A stretch of DNA of 64,000 nt, taken from Paracidovorax oryzae ATCC 19882 (GTDB taxonomy: Bacteria > Pseudomonadota > Gammaproteobacteria > Burkholderiales > Burkholderiaceae_C). The DNA lies in NCBI RefSeq assembly GCF_000687165.1, contig NZ_JMKU01000019.1:62001-126000 (forward strand), written 5' to 3'. The translations under genes and the position numbers were made by a program. Within the stretch, counting starts at the first letter, position 1; every line of letters starts with the position of its first letter. The notes under the pieces are model-generated. The model worked only from the letters and a program-made list of their open reading frames with translations, did no database searches and had not been told where the DNA came from. Positions 29,644 through 38,545 of the stretch are shown in pieces.

Positions 29644-30693
29644 ATGCTGAAAACCATGAAACTCCGCGGGCCCGCATGGCTCGGCGCGGCCGCCCTGGCT
29701 GCAGGCCTCGCCGGCTGCAGCAAGGCCGTCGTCCTCAATCCAGCGGGTGACGTCGCCGCGCAGCAAGGCCAGCTGGTCGTCACCGCCACGCTGCTGATGC
29801 TGATCATCATCGTCCCGGTGATCCTGCTCACCTTCCTCTTCGCCTGGAAGTACCGCCAGTCGAACACCGAGGCCGAGTACGATCCCGACTGGCACCACTC
29901 CACCACGCTGGAGCTGGTGATCTGGACCGTGCCGCTGATGATCATCATCGCCCTGGGGGCGCTGACCTGGATCAGCACCCACAAGCTGGACCCGTACCGT
30001 CCCCTCGACCGCATCGACGCGGCCCGCGCGCTGCCCGCCAGCGTCAAGCCGCTGGAGATCCAGGTGGTGGCCATGGACTGGAAGTGGGCCTTCTTCTATC
30101 CCGAGCAGGGCATCGCCACGGTGAACGAGGTCGCTGCACCCGTCGATCGCCCCATCGTCTTCAAGCTGACGTCCACGTCCACGATGAACGCGTTCTACGT
30201 GCCCGACCTGGCCGGCATGATCTACACCATGCCCGGCATGCAGACCGAGCTGAACGCCATCATCAACAAGGCGGGCGTGTACCACGGCTTCTCATCGCAC
30301 TACAGCGGCCCGGGCTTCTCGGGCATGACGTTCAAGTTCCACGGCCTGAGCGACGGCGACTTCGACAAGTGGGTCGCCGATGCCAAGGGTTCCGGCAAGG
30401 CGCTGGACAGCAAGACCTACCTTGCCCTCGCCAAGCCCAGCGAGCGCAACCCCGTGGAGCGCTTCGCCTCCGTGGAAGCCGGGCTCTACGAGAAGGTGCT
30501 CAACCGCTGCGTCGAGGACGGCAAGATGTGCATGCACCACATGATGGCCATCGATGCCAACGGCGGCGAGGCCTACCTCAAGGCCGCCGGCCTGAACCTG
30601 CCCCAGGACGTGTGCACGGCCGAGAACTCCGCGCGCGTGATCGCCTCCCTGGAAACGCCGCGCGAGACCGCGACCGCCACCACCCCGCAATGA
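29644..30693 (+). CDS. cyoA: Cytochrome o ubiquinol oxidase subunit II
   Basis: The protein has 349 residues. It begins with a lipoprotein-type signal (LAAGLAGCSK) and two membrane helices (about 45-67 and 88-108), then a cupredoxin-like periplasmic domain with AMDWKWAFFYPEQGIATV and TSTSTMNAFYVPDLAG. The CuA-ligand cysteines of cytochrome c oxidase subunit II are absent, which marks a quinol oxidase. It heads cyoABCD; the next gene starts 56 bp on. The start could also be the ATG at 29656. Confidence 0.95.
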   Translation: MLKTMKLRGPAWLGAAALAAGLAGCSKAVVLNPAGDVAAQQGQLVVTATLLMLIIIVPVILLTFLFAWKYRQSNTEAEYDPDWHHSTTLELVIWTVPLMIIIALGALTWISTHKLDPYRPLDRIDAARALPASVKPLEIQVVAMDWKWAFFYPEQGIATVNEVAAPVDRPIVFKLTSTSTMNAFYVPDLAGMIYTMPGMQTELNAIINKAGVYHGFSSHYSGPGFSGMTFKFHGLSDGDFDKWVADAKGSGKALDSKTYLALAKPSERNPVERFASVEAGLYEKVLNRCVEDGKMCMHHMMAIDANGGEAYLKAAGLNLPQDVCTAENSARVIASLETPRETATATTPQ

Positions 30694-30749
30694 TCCTGCA
30701 GGGCCGTTGACGCGCGAGCGGCGCCGGCCCCCACCAGAAGAAACCCGAT

Positions 30750-32756
30750 ATGTCCTCCGAACAAATTACCGCGTCCCACTGGGCCCTGGGACGGCTCACC
30801 TGGGACTCCGTGCCGATGGCGCACGAACCCATCGTGCTGTGGACCTTCATCGCCGTGATGCTGGGCGGCCTCGCCGTCTTCGCCGCGGTCACGCGCTTCC
30901 GCCTGTGGGGCCCGCTGTGGCGCGACTGGATCTGCAGCATCGACCACAAGAAGATCGGGATCATGTACATGATCCTGGGCATCGTGATGCTGCTGCGCGG
31001 CTTCGCCGACGCGGTGATGATGCGCCTGCAGCAGGCCATCGCCTTCGGCGACAACATGGGCTACCTGCCGCCGCACCACTACGACCAGATCTTCACTGCC
31101 CACGGCGTGATCATGATCTTCTTCGTGGCGATGCCGCTGGTCACCGGCCTGATGAACTACGTCGTGCCGCTGCAGATCGGCGCGCGCGACGTGGCCTTCC
31201 CGTTCCTGAACAACTTCAGCTTCTGGATGACCACCGCCGGTGCCATCCTGGTGATGATCTCGCTGTTCCTGGGCGAGTTCTCCACCTCCGGCTGGCTGGC
31301 CCTCTCCAACCTGGGGGCGCAGAACCCGGGGACCGGGCTCGACTACTACATATGGGCGCTGCAGGTCGCGGGGGTGGGCACCACGCTCTCGGGCATCAAC
31401 CTGATCGTCACGATCATCAAGATGCGCGCACCCGGCATGAACCTGATGAAGATGCCCATCTTCACCTGGACGTCCCTGTGCACCAACGCCCTGATCGTGG
31501 CCTCCTTCCCGGTGCTGACGGCCGCCCTGGTGCTGATGTCGCTGGACCGCTACGTCGGCACGAACTTCTTCACGAACGACTTCGGCGGCAACCCGATGCT
31601 GTACGTGAACCTGATCTGGATCTGGGGCCACCCCGAGGTGTACATCCTGGTGCTGCCCGCCTTCGGCATCTTCTCCGAAGTGGTCGCCACGTTCTGCCGC
31701 AAGCGCCTGTTCGGCTACACCTCCATGGTCTATGCCACGGTGGTGATCACCATCCTGTCGTACCTGGTCTGGCTGCACCACTTCTTCACGATGGGCTCCG
31801 GCGCCAGCGTGAACACGTTCTTCGGCATCACGACGATGATCATCTCGATCCCCACGGGCGCGAAGATCTTCAACTGGCTGTTCACCATGTACAAGGGCCG
31901 CATCCGCTTCGAGCTGCCCATGATGTGGACCGTGGCGTTCATGGCCACCTTCGCCATCGGCGGCATGACCGGCGTGCTGCTGGCCGTGCCCCCGGCCGAC
32001 TTCGTGCTGCACAACAGCCTGTTCCTGATCGCCCACTTCCACAACGTGATCATCGGCGGCGTGCTGTTCGGCCTGTTCGCCGGCATCAACTACTGGTTCC
32101 CCAAGGCCTTCGGCTACAAGCTCGACCGCACCTGGGGCCTGCGCTCCTTCTGGCTGTGGGTGGTGGGCTTCTGGGTGGCGTTCGCGCCCCTGTACATCCT
32201 GGGCCTGATGGGCGTGACGCGCCGCGTCAACCACTTCGAGGATCCGTCCCTGCAGATCTGGTTCGTGATCGCCGCCGCCGGCGCGGGCCTCATCGCCCTG
32301 GGCATCGGCTGCTTCCTGATGCAGCTCGTGGTGAGCTACCTCAAGCGCGACCAGCTGCGCGACTTCACGGGCGACCCGTGGGACGCCCGCACGCTGGAAT
32401 GGGCCACCTCCTCGCCCCCGCCCCAGTACAACTTCGCCTTCACGCCCCGCGTGCACGAGATCGATGCCTGGTGGGACATGAAGAAACATGGCTACACGCG
32501 CCCCCTGTCCGGCTTCCAGCCGATCCACATGCCGGCCAACACCGGTGCGGGCGCCGTGATCTCCGCGTTCTCGCTGGTGCTCGGCTTCGCCCTGATCTGG
32601 CACATGTGGCTGCTCGCGGGCGTGTCGTTCGCCGGCATCGTGCTGGCCGCGATCATCCACACGTTCAACTACAAGCGCGACTTCTACATCCCTGCCGATG
32701 AAGTCAACACGACCGAAGAAGCCCGCACACTCCAACTCGCCCGCTCCCATGTCTGA
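30750..32756 (+). CDS. cyoB: Cytochrome o ubiquinol oxidase subunit I
   Basis: The catalytic heme-copper subunit, 668 residues and about 15 membrane helices. The CuB/tyrosine segment reads [20 protein letters not shown], with the histidine pair [13 protein letters not shown] after it, and [12 protein letters not shown] carries the heme ligands. Length matches E. coli CyoB (663). It reduces oxygen to water with ubiquinol electrons and pumps protons. Its 3' end overlaps cyoC by 8 bp. Confidence 0.97.
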   Translation: MSSEQITASHWALGRLTWDSVPMAHEPIVLWTFIAVMLGGLAVFAAVTRFRLWGPLWRDWICSIDHKKIGIMYMILGIVMLLRGFADAVMMRLQQAIAFGDNMGYLPPHHYDQIFTAHGVIMIFFVAMPLVTGLMNYVVPLQIGARDVAFPFLNNFSFWMTTAGAILVMISLFLGEFSTSGWLALSNLGAQNPGTGLDYYIWALQVAGVGTTLSGINLIVTIIKMRAPGMNLMKMPIFTWTSLCTNALIVASFPVLTAALVLMSLDRYVGTNFFTNDFGGNPMLYVNLIWIWGHPEVYILVLPAFGIFSEVVATFCRKRLFGYTSMVYATVVITILSYLVWLHHFFTMGSGASVNTFFGITTMIISIPTGAKIFNWLFTMYKGRIRFELPMMWTVAFMATFAIGGMTGVLLAVPPADFVLHNSLFLIAHFHNVIIGGVLFGLFAGINYWFPKAFGYKLDRTWGLRSFWLWVVGFWVAFAPLYILGLMGVTRRVNHFEDPSLQIWFVIAAAGAGLIALGIGCFLMQLVVSYLKRDQLRDFTGDPWDARTLEWATSSPPPQYNFAFTPRVHEIDAWWDMKKHGYTRPLSGFQPIHMPANTGAGAVISAFSLVLGFALIWHMWLLAGVSFAGIVLAAIIHTFNYKRDFYIPADEVNTTEEARTLQLARSHV

Positions 32757-33381
32757 TATCCGTTACCAAGCCGGCGCCGCAGGCGCCCTGGCTTCCCGCG
32801 ACTACCACCTCGCGGAGGAGCCCCATCCAGAGAACGGCACCGCGCTGGGCTTCTGGCTCTACCTGATGAGCGACTGCCTCATCTTCGCCGCGCTGTTCGC
32901 CACCTATGGCGTGCTGGGCCGCAGCTACGCCGCCGGCCCGACCGGCGCGCAGCTGTTCGACCTCTCGCTGGTGGCCATCAACACGGCCTTCCTGCTGCTG
33001 TCGTCCATCACCTTCGGCTTCGCCATGCTGCAGAAGCAGAAGGGCAACGTGGGCGGCACGCTCGGCTGGCTGGCGGTCACGGGCCTGTTCGGCCTGTGCT
33101 TCCTGGGCCTGGAACTCTATGAGTTCCACCACCTGATCCATGAAGGCGCGGGCCCGCAGCGCAGCGCCTTCCTGTCGGCCTTCTTCACGCTGGTGGGCAC
33201 CCACGGGCTGCACGTCACCTTCGGCCTGATCTGGCTGGTGGTGCTGATGATCCAGATCAGCAAGCATGGCCTGATCCACGAGAACAAGCGCCGCCTGATG
33301 TGCCTGTCGATGTTCTGGCACTTCCTGGACGTGGTCTGGATCGGCGTCTTCACCTTTGTGTACCTGATGGGGGTGCTGTAA
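32749..33381 (+). CDS. cyoC: Cytochrome o ubiquinol oxidase subunit III
   Basis: A five-helix membrane protein of 210 residues. [21 protein letters not shown] near the start and [14 protein letters not shown] and [15 protein letters not shown] further on are conserved subunit III blocks. It stabilises subunit I. The ATG at 32749 overlaps the cyoB end, showing translational coupling, and cyoD starts 2 bp after its stop. Confidence 0.96.
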   Translation: MSDIRYQAGAAGALASRDYHLAEEPHPENGTALGFWLYLMSDCLIFAALFATYGVLGRSYAAGPTGAQLFDLSLVAINTAFLLLSSITFGFAMLQKQKGNVGGTLGWLAVTGLFGLCFLGLELYEFHHLIHEGAGPQRSAFLSAFFTLVGTHGLHVTFGLIWLVVLMIQISKHGLIHENKRRLMCLSMFWHFLDVVWIGVFTFVYLMGVL

Positions 33382-33383
33382 AA

Positions 33384-33812
33384 ATGAGCGCACAGAATTC
33401 GCACGCACACGCACATGCCCACGCCGGGCATGACGACCACCACCACGACGACGGCCCGCACAGCACCTTCTCGGGCTACATGGTCGGCTTCGTGCTGTCG
33501 ATCATCCTCACGGCCATCCCGTTCTGGCTCGTCATGGCCAAGGTGATCTCAGACCGCAGCACGGCCGTGCTGGTGCTCGGCGCCTTCGCCGTGGTGCAGA
33601 TCCTGGTCCACATGGTCTGCTTCCTGCACATGAACGGCAAGGTGGAAGGCGGCTGGACCATGCTGTCCACCATCTTCACCGTGGTGTTCGTGGCCATCGC
33701 CATCGCCGGCACGCTGTGGGTGATGTTCCACATGAACACGAACATGATGCCGGAGCACAACATGCCCGCATCCACGGCGCCCCTGCCCCCGCCGGTGAAC
33801 AACGCGCCCTGA
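33384..33812 (+). CDS. cyoD: Cytochrome o ubiquinol oxidase subunit IV
   Basis: The protein has 142 residues with three membrane helices, including TFSGYMVGFVLSIILTAIPF and VVQILVHMVCFLHM. The N-terminus carries a histidine-rich stretch (about 9 His between residues 6 and 27, in HAHAHAHAGHDDHHHDD) not present in E. coli CyoD. It might bind a metal such as copper, though the length and placement could also be neutral. It lies 7 bp before the SURF1 gene. Confidence 0.93.
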   Translation: MSAQNSHAHAHAHAGHDDHHHDDGPHSTFSGYMVGFVLSIILTAIPFWLVMAKVISDRSTAVLVLGAFAVVQILVHMVCFLHMNGKVEGGWTMLSTIFTVVFVAIAIAGTLWVMFHMNTNMMPEHNMPASTAPLPPPVNNAP

Positions 33813-33819
33813 CGACGCG

Positions 33820-34668
33820 GTGGCGCAAGGCAACACGGAGGCCGGCCCGCGCCGGCGCTCCCCCCTCCTGAAGGCGATGCTCATCCTGGTGGGCATCGCC
33901 TTGTTTTTGGGCTTCCTGGCCCTGGGCACCTGGCAGGTGCAGCGCCGGGCCTGGAAGCTGGCGCTGATCGAGCGCGTGGACCAGCGCGTGCATGCCGCGC
34001 CCGTGCCCGTGCCGCCGCCCGCGCAATGGCCGCAGGTGGACGCCGCCGGCCATGAATACCTGCCCGTCGCCGCCACGGGCCGCTGGCTCTCCGACCGGAC
34101 CGTGCTCGCGCAGGCCACCACCGACCTCGGCTCGGGCTTCTGGGTGATGACGCCGCTGCAGCAGGCCGATGGCACGCAGGTGCTGGTCAACCGCGGCTTC
34201 GTGCCGCAGGAGCAGCGCGCGCGCTGGCTGCCGGGCGGCGAAGCGCTGGCCGCCGCGGACGCGGGCGGCGCGCAGGTCTCCGTGCAGGGCCTGCTGCGCA
34301 TGAGCGAGCCGGGCGGCAGCCTGCTGCGCGCCAACGACCCCGTCGCGCAGCGCTGGTACTCGCGCGATGTCGCGGCCATCGCCGCCGACCGGCAGTTGCC
34401 GCGCGCCGCGCCGTTCTTCATCGACGCCGGCCTGCCCGCGCAGCGGCCGCCGCAGGTGATCGCGGAGGGCGCGGCCGCCAGCGCCGGCCCCTGGCCCCGT
34501 GCCGGCATGACCGTGATCCGCTTCCCCAACAGCCACCTCGTGTACGCGATCACGTGGTACGGGCTGGCGCTGATGGTTGTCGGCGCGGGCTGGTATGTGG
34601 CACGCTACGAGTTTCGTCCGCGCGCAGCCGACCGTGCCCTCCACCCCTCCGACCGCTCCACACTCTGA
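33820..34668 (+). CDS. SURF1-family oxidase assembly protein
   Basis: The 282-residue protein has helices near residues 17-37 and 242-262, the two-anchor layout of SURF1. Conserved blocks are FLALGTWQVQRRAWKLALIE, VLVNRGFVP and HLVYAITWYGLALM. SURF1 proteins help insert heme into heme-copper oxidases, usually the aa3 type. Here the gene follows the bo3 quinol oxidase operon by 7 bp, so it probably serves that enzyme. The start is a GTG; no ATG is near. Confidence 0.9.
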   Translation: MAQGNTEAGPRRRSPLLKAMLILVGIALFLGFLALGTWQVQRRAWKLALIERVDQRVHAAPVPVPPPAQWPQVDAAGHEYLPVAATGRWLSDRTVLAQATTDLGSGFWVMTPLQQADGTQVLVNRGFVPQEQRARWLPGGEALAAADAGGAQVSVQGLLRMSEPGGSLLRANDPVAQRWYSRDVAAIAADRQLPRAAPFFIDAGLPAQRPPQVIAEGAAASAGPWPRAGMTVIRFPNSHLVYAITWYGLALMVVGAGWYVARYEFRPRAADRALHPSDRSTL

Positions 34669-36046
34669 TCCCGGCCCGGGCGCCACGCCCTCCGCGGTGC
34701 CCGGCACCAAGCCGCCTCCGGCCGGGCCCGCCGCGCCCTCAGTGCGCAATGCCCGCTACGCGAACGCCGCCGCGGGGCTCAAGAACCTGCACCAGCTGAT
34801 CCAGCTGCGCTGGGTGGCCGCCATCGGGCAGGTGTTCACCATCGAGGTCGCCTACTACAGCCTCGGGCTGTCGCTGCCGGTGCGCGAGATGCTCATGGTC
34901 GTGGGCTGCCTGGTGCTGTTCAACCTCGTCAGCCTGGTGCGCTGGCGCACCGGGCACGGCGTGCGGAACGTGGAGCTGTTCCTCGCGCTGCTGATCGACG
35001 TGGCCGTGCTCACGGTGCAGCTCTACCTGAGCGGCGGCACCGGCAATCCGTTCGTCTTCCTCTACCTGCTGCAGATCGCCGTGGGCGCGGTGCTGCTGCG
35101 CGGCGGCTACATCTGGTCGATCGTGGCGATCACCACAGGCTGCTTCGCGGCGCTGTCGCGCTTCAACCTGCCGCTGCCCCTGCCCGCGGACCTGCACCGG
35201 GGCCTGTCCAGCCCCTACCTGCTGGGCCTGCTGGTGTGCTTCCTGCTCAACGCGATCCTGGTGGTCATCTTCATCACCCGCATCGAGCGCAACCTGCGCC
35301 AGCGCGATGCGCGCCTCTCGGCTGCGCGCCAGCGGGCCCTGGAAGAGGAGCACATCGTGCGCATGGGCCTGCTGGCCTCGGGCGCGGCCCACGAACTCGG
35401 CACGCCGCTGTCCACCATGGCCGTCATCCTGGGCGACTGGCGGCACGACGACCGGCTCGCCACCGACCGCATGCTGCAGGACGAGATCGCGGAAATGCAG
35501 GTCCAGGTGCAGCGCTGCAAGAGCATCGTGAGCGGCATCCTGCTGTCGGCCGGCGAGGCGCGCGGCGAAGCCTCCGCGCAGACCACGGTGCGCACCTTCG
35601 TCGATGCGCTCGCGCGGGACTGGCGGGCCACGCGTGCCATCGCAGCGTTCGACTACGACAACCGCTTTGGCGCCGACACGCCCATGGTGTCGGACACCAT
35701 GCTGCAGCAGATGGTTTTCAATGTGTTGGACAATGCGCGGGACGCCTCGCCCGGCTGGGTGGGCATGGCCGTCGAACGCGATGCCGACCTGCTGCGCATC
35801 ACCGTGGCCGATGCCGGCCCCGGGTTCGATCCGGCCATCCTGGCGCGGCTCGGCAAGCCCTACCAGTCGAGCAAGGGGCGCGCGGGGGGCGGGCTGGGCC
35901 TGTTCCTCGCCATGAACGTGGCGCGCACCCTCGGCGGCAGCGTCACGGCCCGCAACCTGCCGGAGCGCGGCGCCGAGGTCAGCATCCGGTTGCCGCTGTC
36001 GGCGGTCGCGCTGCCATCCACCGGACACACACACCATGGACGATGA
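34634..36046 (+). CDS. RegB/PrrB/RoxS-like redox sensor histidine kinase
   Basis: About 470 residues with six membrane helices in the first half, then a kinase core. Three marks identify the RegB group. The quinone-site-like GGTGNPFVF sits between helices, the H box reads GAAHELGTPLSTM, and a cysteine at the redox-switch position appears in QVQRCKSIVSGIL. The ATPase part has NVLDNARDASP and GGGLGLFLAMNVART. The N-terminal 40 residues are Pro/Ala-rich. The start is uncertain (GTG at 34634, 34697 or 34742, or a longer frame from 34577); the chosen one overlaps SURF1. It overlaps the response regulator by 11 bp. It probably senses the quinone pool state next to the quinol oxidase genes. Confidence 0.88.
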   Translation: MPSTPPTAPHSDPGPGATPSAVPGTKPPPAGPAAPSVRNARYANAAAGLKNLHQLIQLRWVAAIGQVFTIEVAYYSLGLSLPVREMLMVVGCLVLFNLVSLVRWRTGHGVRNVELFLALLIDVAVLTVQLYLSGGTGNPFVFLYLLQIAVGAVLLRGGYIWSIVAITTGCFAALSRFNLPLPLPADLHRGLSSPYLLGLLVCFLLNAILVVIFITRIERNLRQRDARLSAARQRALEEEHIVRMGLLASGAAHELGTPLSTMAVILGDWRHDDRLATDRMLQDEIAEMQVQVQRCKSIVSGILLSAGEARGEASAQTTVRTFVDALARDWRATRAIAAFDYDNRFGADTPMVSDTMLQQMVFNVLDNARDASPGWVGMAVERDADLLRITVADAGPGFDPAILARLGKPYQSSKGRAGGGLGLFLAMNVARTLGGSVTARNLPERGAEVSIRLPLSAVALPSTGHTHHGR

Positions 36047-36569
36047 ACGCCTGCTGCTGATCGTGGAGGACGACGAAGCCCTCGCCAGGACCCTGGCGCG
36101 CTCCTTCGAGCGCCGCGGCTACCGCGTGCTGCATGCCGACAGCCTGGCCGGCGTGGAAGACCTGCTGCCCCTGCATGAGCCCGGCTACGCGGTCGTGGAC
36201 CTCAAGCTCAAGGGCGAGGCCTCGGGCCTGGCCTGCGTGCAGAAGCTGCATGCCCGCAACCCCGGCATGCGCATCGTGGTGCTGACCGGCTTCGCGAGCA
36301 TCGCCACGGCGGTGGAAGCGGTGAAGCTCGGCGCCTGCCATTACCTCGCCAAGCCCTCCAACACCGACGACATCGAGACCGCCTTCGGTCTTTCCGAAGG
36401 CAATACCGAGGTGGAGCTCACCAACCGGTCCAGCTCCATCAAGACCCTGGAGTGGGAGCGCATCCACGAGGTGCTGGCCGAGACGGACTTCAACATCTCC
36501 GAGGCCGCACGCCGCCTCGGCATGCACCGCCGCACGCTCACCCGCAAGCTCGGCAAGCAACGCGTGTGA
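36036..36569 (+). CDS. RegA/ActR/RoxR-like response regulator with Fis-type HTH
   Basis: The protein has 177 residues. The receiver (1-120) has acidic residues in IVEDDEA, phospho-acceptor Asp55 in VVDLKLKG, LTGFAS and Lys in AKPS. A short proline-poor linker leads to a C-terminal Fis-like helix-turn-helix: SEAARRLGMHRRTLTRKLGK, almost identical in form to RegA/PrrA/ActR. The partner kinase overlaps upstream. In Pseudomonas the homologous RoxSR pair controls terminal oxidases including cyo, so regulation of the upstream operon is a reasonable inference. Confidence 0.92.
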   Translation: MDDERLLLIVEDDEALARTLARSFERRGYRVLHADSLAGVEDLLPLHEPGYAVVDLKLKGEASGLACVQKLHARNPGMRIVVLTGFASIATAVEAVKLGACHYLAKPSNTDDIETAFGLSEGNTEVELTNRSSSIKTLEWERIHEVLAETDFNISEAARRLGMHRRTLTRKLGKQRV

Positions 36570-36583
36570 CGTGACCTGGCCGG

Positions 36584-37342
36584 CTAGCCGAACAGCATCC
36601 CCAGGCCGAGTACCAGCAGCCCCGCCATCAAGCAGCGGCGGAAGACCTCCGGCGACAGGTGCCTGCGCAGGCGACCGCCCAGCGCCATGCCGGCCAGGGC
36701 CGGCGCGAGCAGAAGCACCGAACCGGCCAGCGTGGCAGCCGGCAACCGGGCCTGCGACGCCAGGCCCGCGCCCAGCGCGAGCGTGGACACCGTGAAACAC
36801 AAACCCATCGCCCGCACCAGCGCGTCGCGCTGCAGGCCCAGCGCCTGCAGGTAGGGAACGGCCGGCACCACGAACACGCCCGTCGCCGCGGTGACGGCGC
36901 CCGTAACAGCCCCCACGGCGAACCCCAGCGCCTGGGAATGCCTGCCGGAAACGGCCGGCAGCCGCGCGCCCGACAGCGACCAGCCCGCATAGGCAATGAG
37001 TGCGGCCCCCAGCGCCATGCGCGCTCCCGCCCCCTGCGGCGGGCCCAGCCACCATGCACCCAGCCAGGTGCCGGCGCAGATGCCGGCCTGCAGCCCCGCA
37101 TGCCGGCGCAGCAGCGCGGGCGCCTCGCGCCAGGGCCCCATCTGCCAGATATTGGTCGCGAGCGAAGGCACCACCAGCAGCGCCGCGGCCTGCGCGGGCG
37201 GCATCCAGAGCGCGAGCAGCGCCATGGACACGGTGGGCAGCCCGAGCCCGACCACGCCCTTCACCAGGCCCGCCAGCACGAACACCAGCGCCACCGCCAG
37301 CGCATCCGGCGCCCACGCCTGCATCCATCCTGCTTCCGCCAT
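36584..37342 (-). CDS. TauE/SafE-family membrane protein (probable sulfite or organosulfonate exporter)
   Basis: A 252-residue protein with about eight helices and the two repeated segments of the TauE/SafE family: FVLAGLVKGVVGLGLPTVSM in the first half and FAVGAVTGAVTAATGVFVVP in the second. Family members export sulfite, sulfoacetate or similar anions, but the substrate is unknown here. It is divergent from a LysR regulator 196 bp away, a frequent pairing that suggests control by that protein. Confidence 0.87.
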   Translation of the reverse strand: MAEAGWMQAWAPDALAVALVFVLAGLVKGVVGLGLPTVSMALLALWMPPAQAAALLVVPSLATNIWQMGPWREAPALLRRHAGLQAGICAGTWLGAWWLGPPQGAGARMALGAALIAYAGWSLSGARLPAVSGRHSQALGFAVGAVTGAVTAATGVFVVPAVPYLQALGLQRDALVRAMGLCFTVSTLALGAGLASQARLPAATLAGSVLLLAPALAGMALGGRLRRHLSPEVFRRCLMAGLLVLGLGMLFG

Positions 37343-37491
37343 GCTTGCTCCTGTAGTCACCGGCCACCCGCGCGCCATGGCCCGTTGGCGCGGCGCTGGC
37401 CGTAACCACCGGACCCGGCAACGCTCCAGGCACCTGCAGCGATTCTGGGAGCGGCCGCCGCAGGACACCATGCGGATGTTCCGTGCCCAGC

Positions 37492-37508
37492 CTCCGGATT
37501 TTCCGGAG
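37492..37508. promoter_or_regulatory. Inverted repeat in the TauE-LysR divergent promoter
   Basis: CTCCGGA and TCCGGAG are perfect 7-bp arms around three T, ending 31 bp before the LysR start. Position and symmetry fit a LysR-type recognition site. No other strong symmetry was seen in the 196-bp gap. Confidence 0.4.
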
Positions 37509-37538
37509 CCTGAAGTCCCACCTGTGGTAGCGTGCCGC

Positions 37539-38456
37539 ATGCGCTTCGACCTGACGGACCTGCGGCTTTTCCTCCACGTGCACGAGGCCGGCACGATCAC
37601 GGCGGGCGCCGAGCGGGCGCACCTGGCGCTGGCTTCGGCCAGCGAGCGCCTGCTCGCGATGGAACAGGCGCTCGGCGCGCCGCTGCTGGTGCGCGGCCGG
37701 CGCGGGGTGCGCGCCACCCCGGCCGGACAGACGCTGGCGCACCACGCGCGCATCGTGCTGCAGCAGGTGGAGCAGTTGCGCGGCGAACTCGGCGCGCACG
37801 GCAGCGGCCTGGCCGGCCATGTGCGGCTGCTCTGCAACACCTCCGCCATGAGCGAGCACCTGCCCGCGCCGCTGGCGGCCTTCCTGGCGGCGCATCCGCG
37901 CATCGCAGTGGATGCGCAGGAACGCTCCAGCGATGGCGTGGCCGACGGCGTGCGCGACGGCCTGTGCGACATCGGCATCGCCTCGCGCTCCGCCGACCTG
38001 CAGGGCCTCGCGGCCCTGCCTTTCGTGGCCGACCCGCTGGATCTCGTGGTGCCCCGCGGCCACCCCCTGGCCGGCCGCGGCCGCATCGCGCTGGCGGAGG
38101 CGGTGCAGGAGGACTTCGCCGGCCTGCCGGACGACAGCGCGCTGCAGGCCCATCTTGCCCGCCAGGCGCGGCGCCAGGGCCAAAGGCTGCGCTACCGCGC
38201 ACGCCTGCAGCACGTCGATGCGGTGTGCCGCCTCGTGGGGCTGGACGCGGGCCTCGTGGCCATCGTGCCGCGCGCGGCGGCGGTGCGCCTGGCCCGGTCC
38301 ACCGGCATCCGGCGCGTGGCACTGTCCGATGCCTGGGCCGCGCGGGAACTGGTGCTGTGCGTGCGTTCGAACGACGGAGGGGCCCCGGGCGCCCTGCCCC
38401 GGCATGCCCGCGCGCTGCTGGACCACCTTGCCGGATGGCGCGGGGCCGGCGGCTGA
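37539..38456 (+). CDS. LysR-family transcriptional regulator
   Basis: The protein has 305 residues. The N-terminal winged helix is seen in TDLRLFLHVHEAGTITAGAE with a linker-helix region LAMEQALGAPLLVRGRRG, and the ligand-binding domain follows from residue 90. The recognition helix is less usual than in most LysR proteins (AHLALASASERL in place of the common SQPAVSRQI). The effector is unknown. The ATG at 37539 starts directly before the helix. It reads divergently from the TauE/SafE exporter and probably controls it. Confidence 0.9.
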   Translation: MRFDLTDLRLFLHVHEAGTITAGAERAHLALASASERLLAMEQALGAPLLVRGRRGVRATPAGQTLAHHARIVLQQVEQLRGELGAHGSGLAGHVRLLCNTSAMSEHLPAPLAAFLAAHPRIAVDAQERSSDGVADGVRDGLCDIGIASRSADLQGLAALPFVADPLDLVVPRGHPLAGRGRIALAEAVQEDFAGLPDDSALQAHLARQARRQGQRLRYRARLQHVDAVCRLVGLDAGLVAIVPRAAAVRLARSTGIRRVALSDAWAARELVLCVRSNDGGAPGALPRHARALLDHLAGWRGAGG

Positions 38457-38545
38457 GGACATAAGCCTGAGCCAGGTCAAGGAGCGCATCGCGGCCGGGC
38501 GCCACAATCGCGCGCTTCGCCGCGCCCCACCTCGACATCCGCCCC

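Noticed and set aside
30573-32750. 725-residue open frame antisense to cyoB
   Set aside because: His/Asp/Gln-rich shadow of membrane-protein codons; cyoB is certain.
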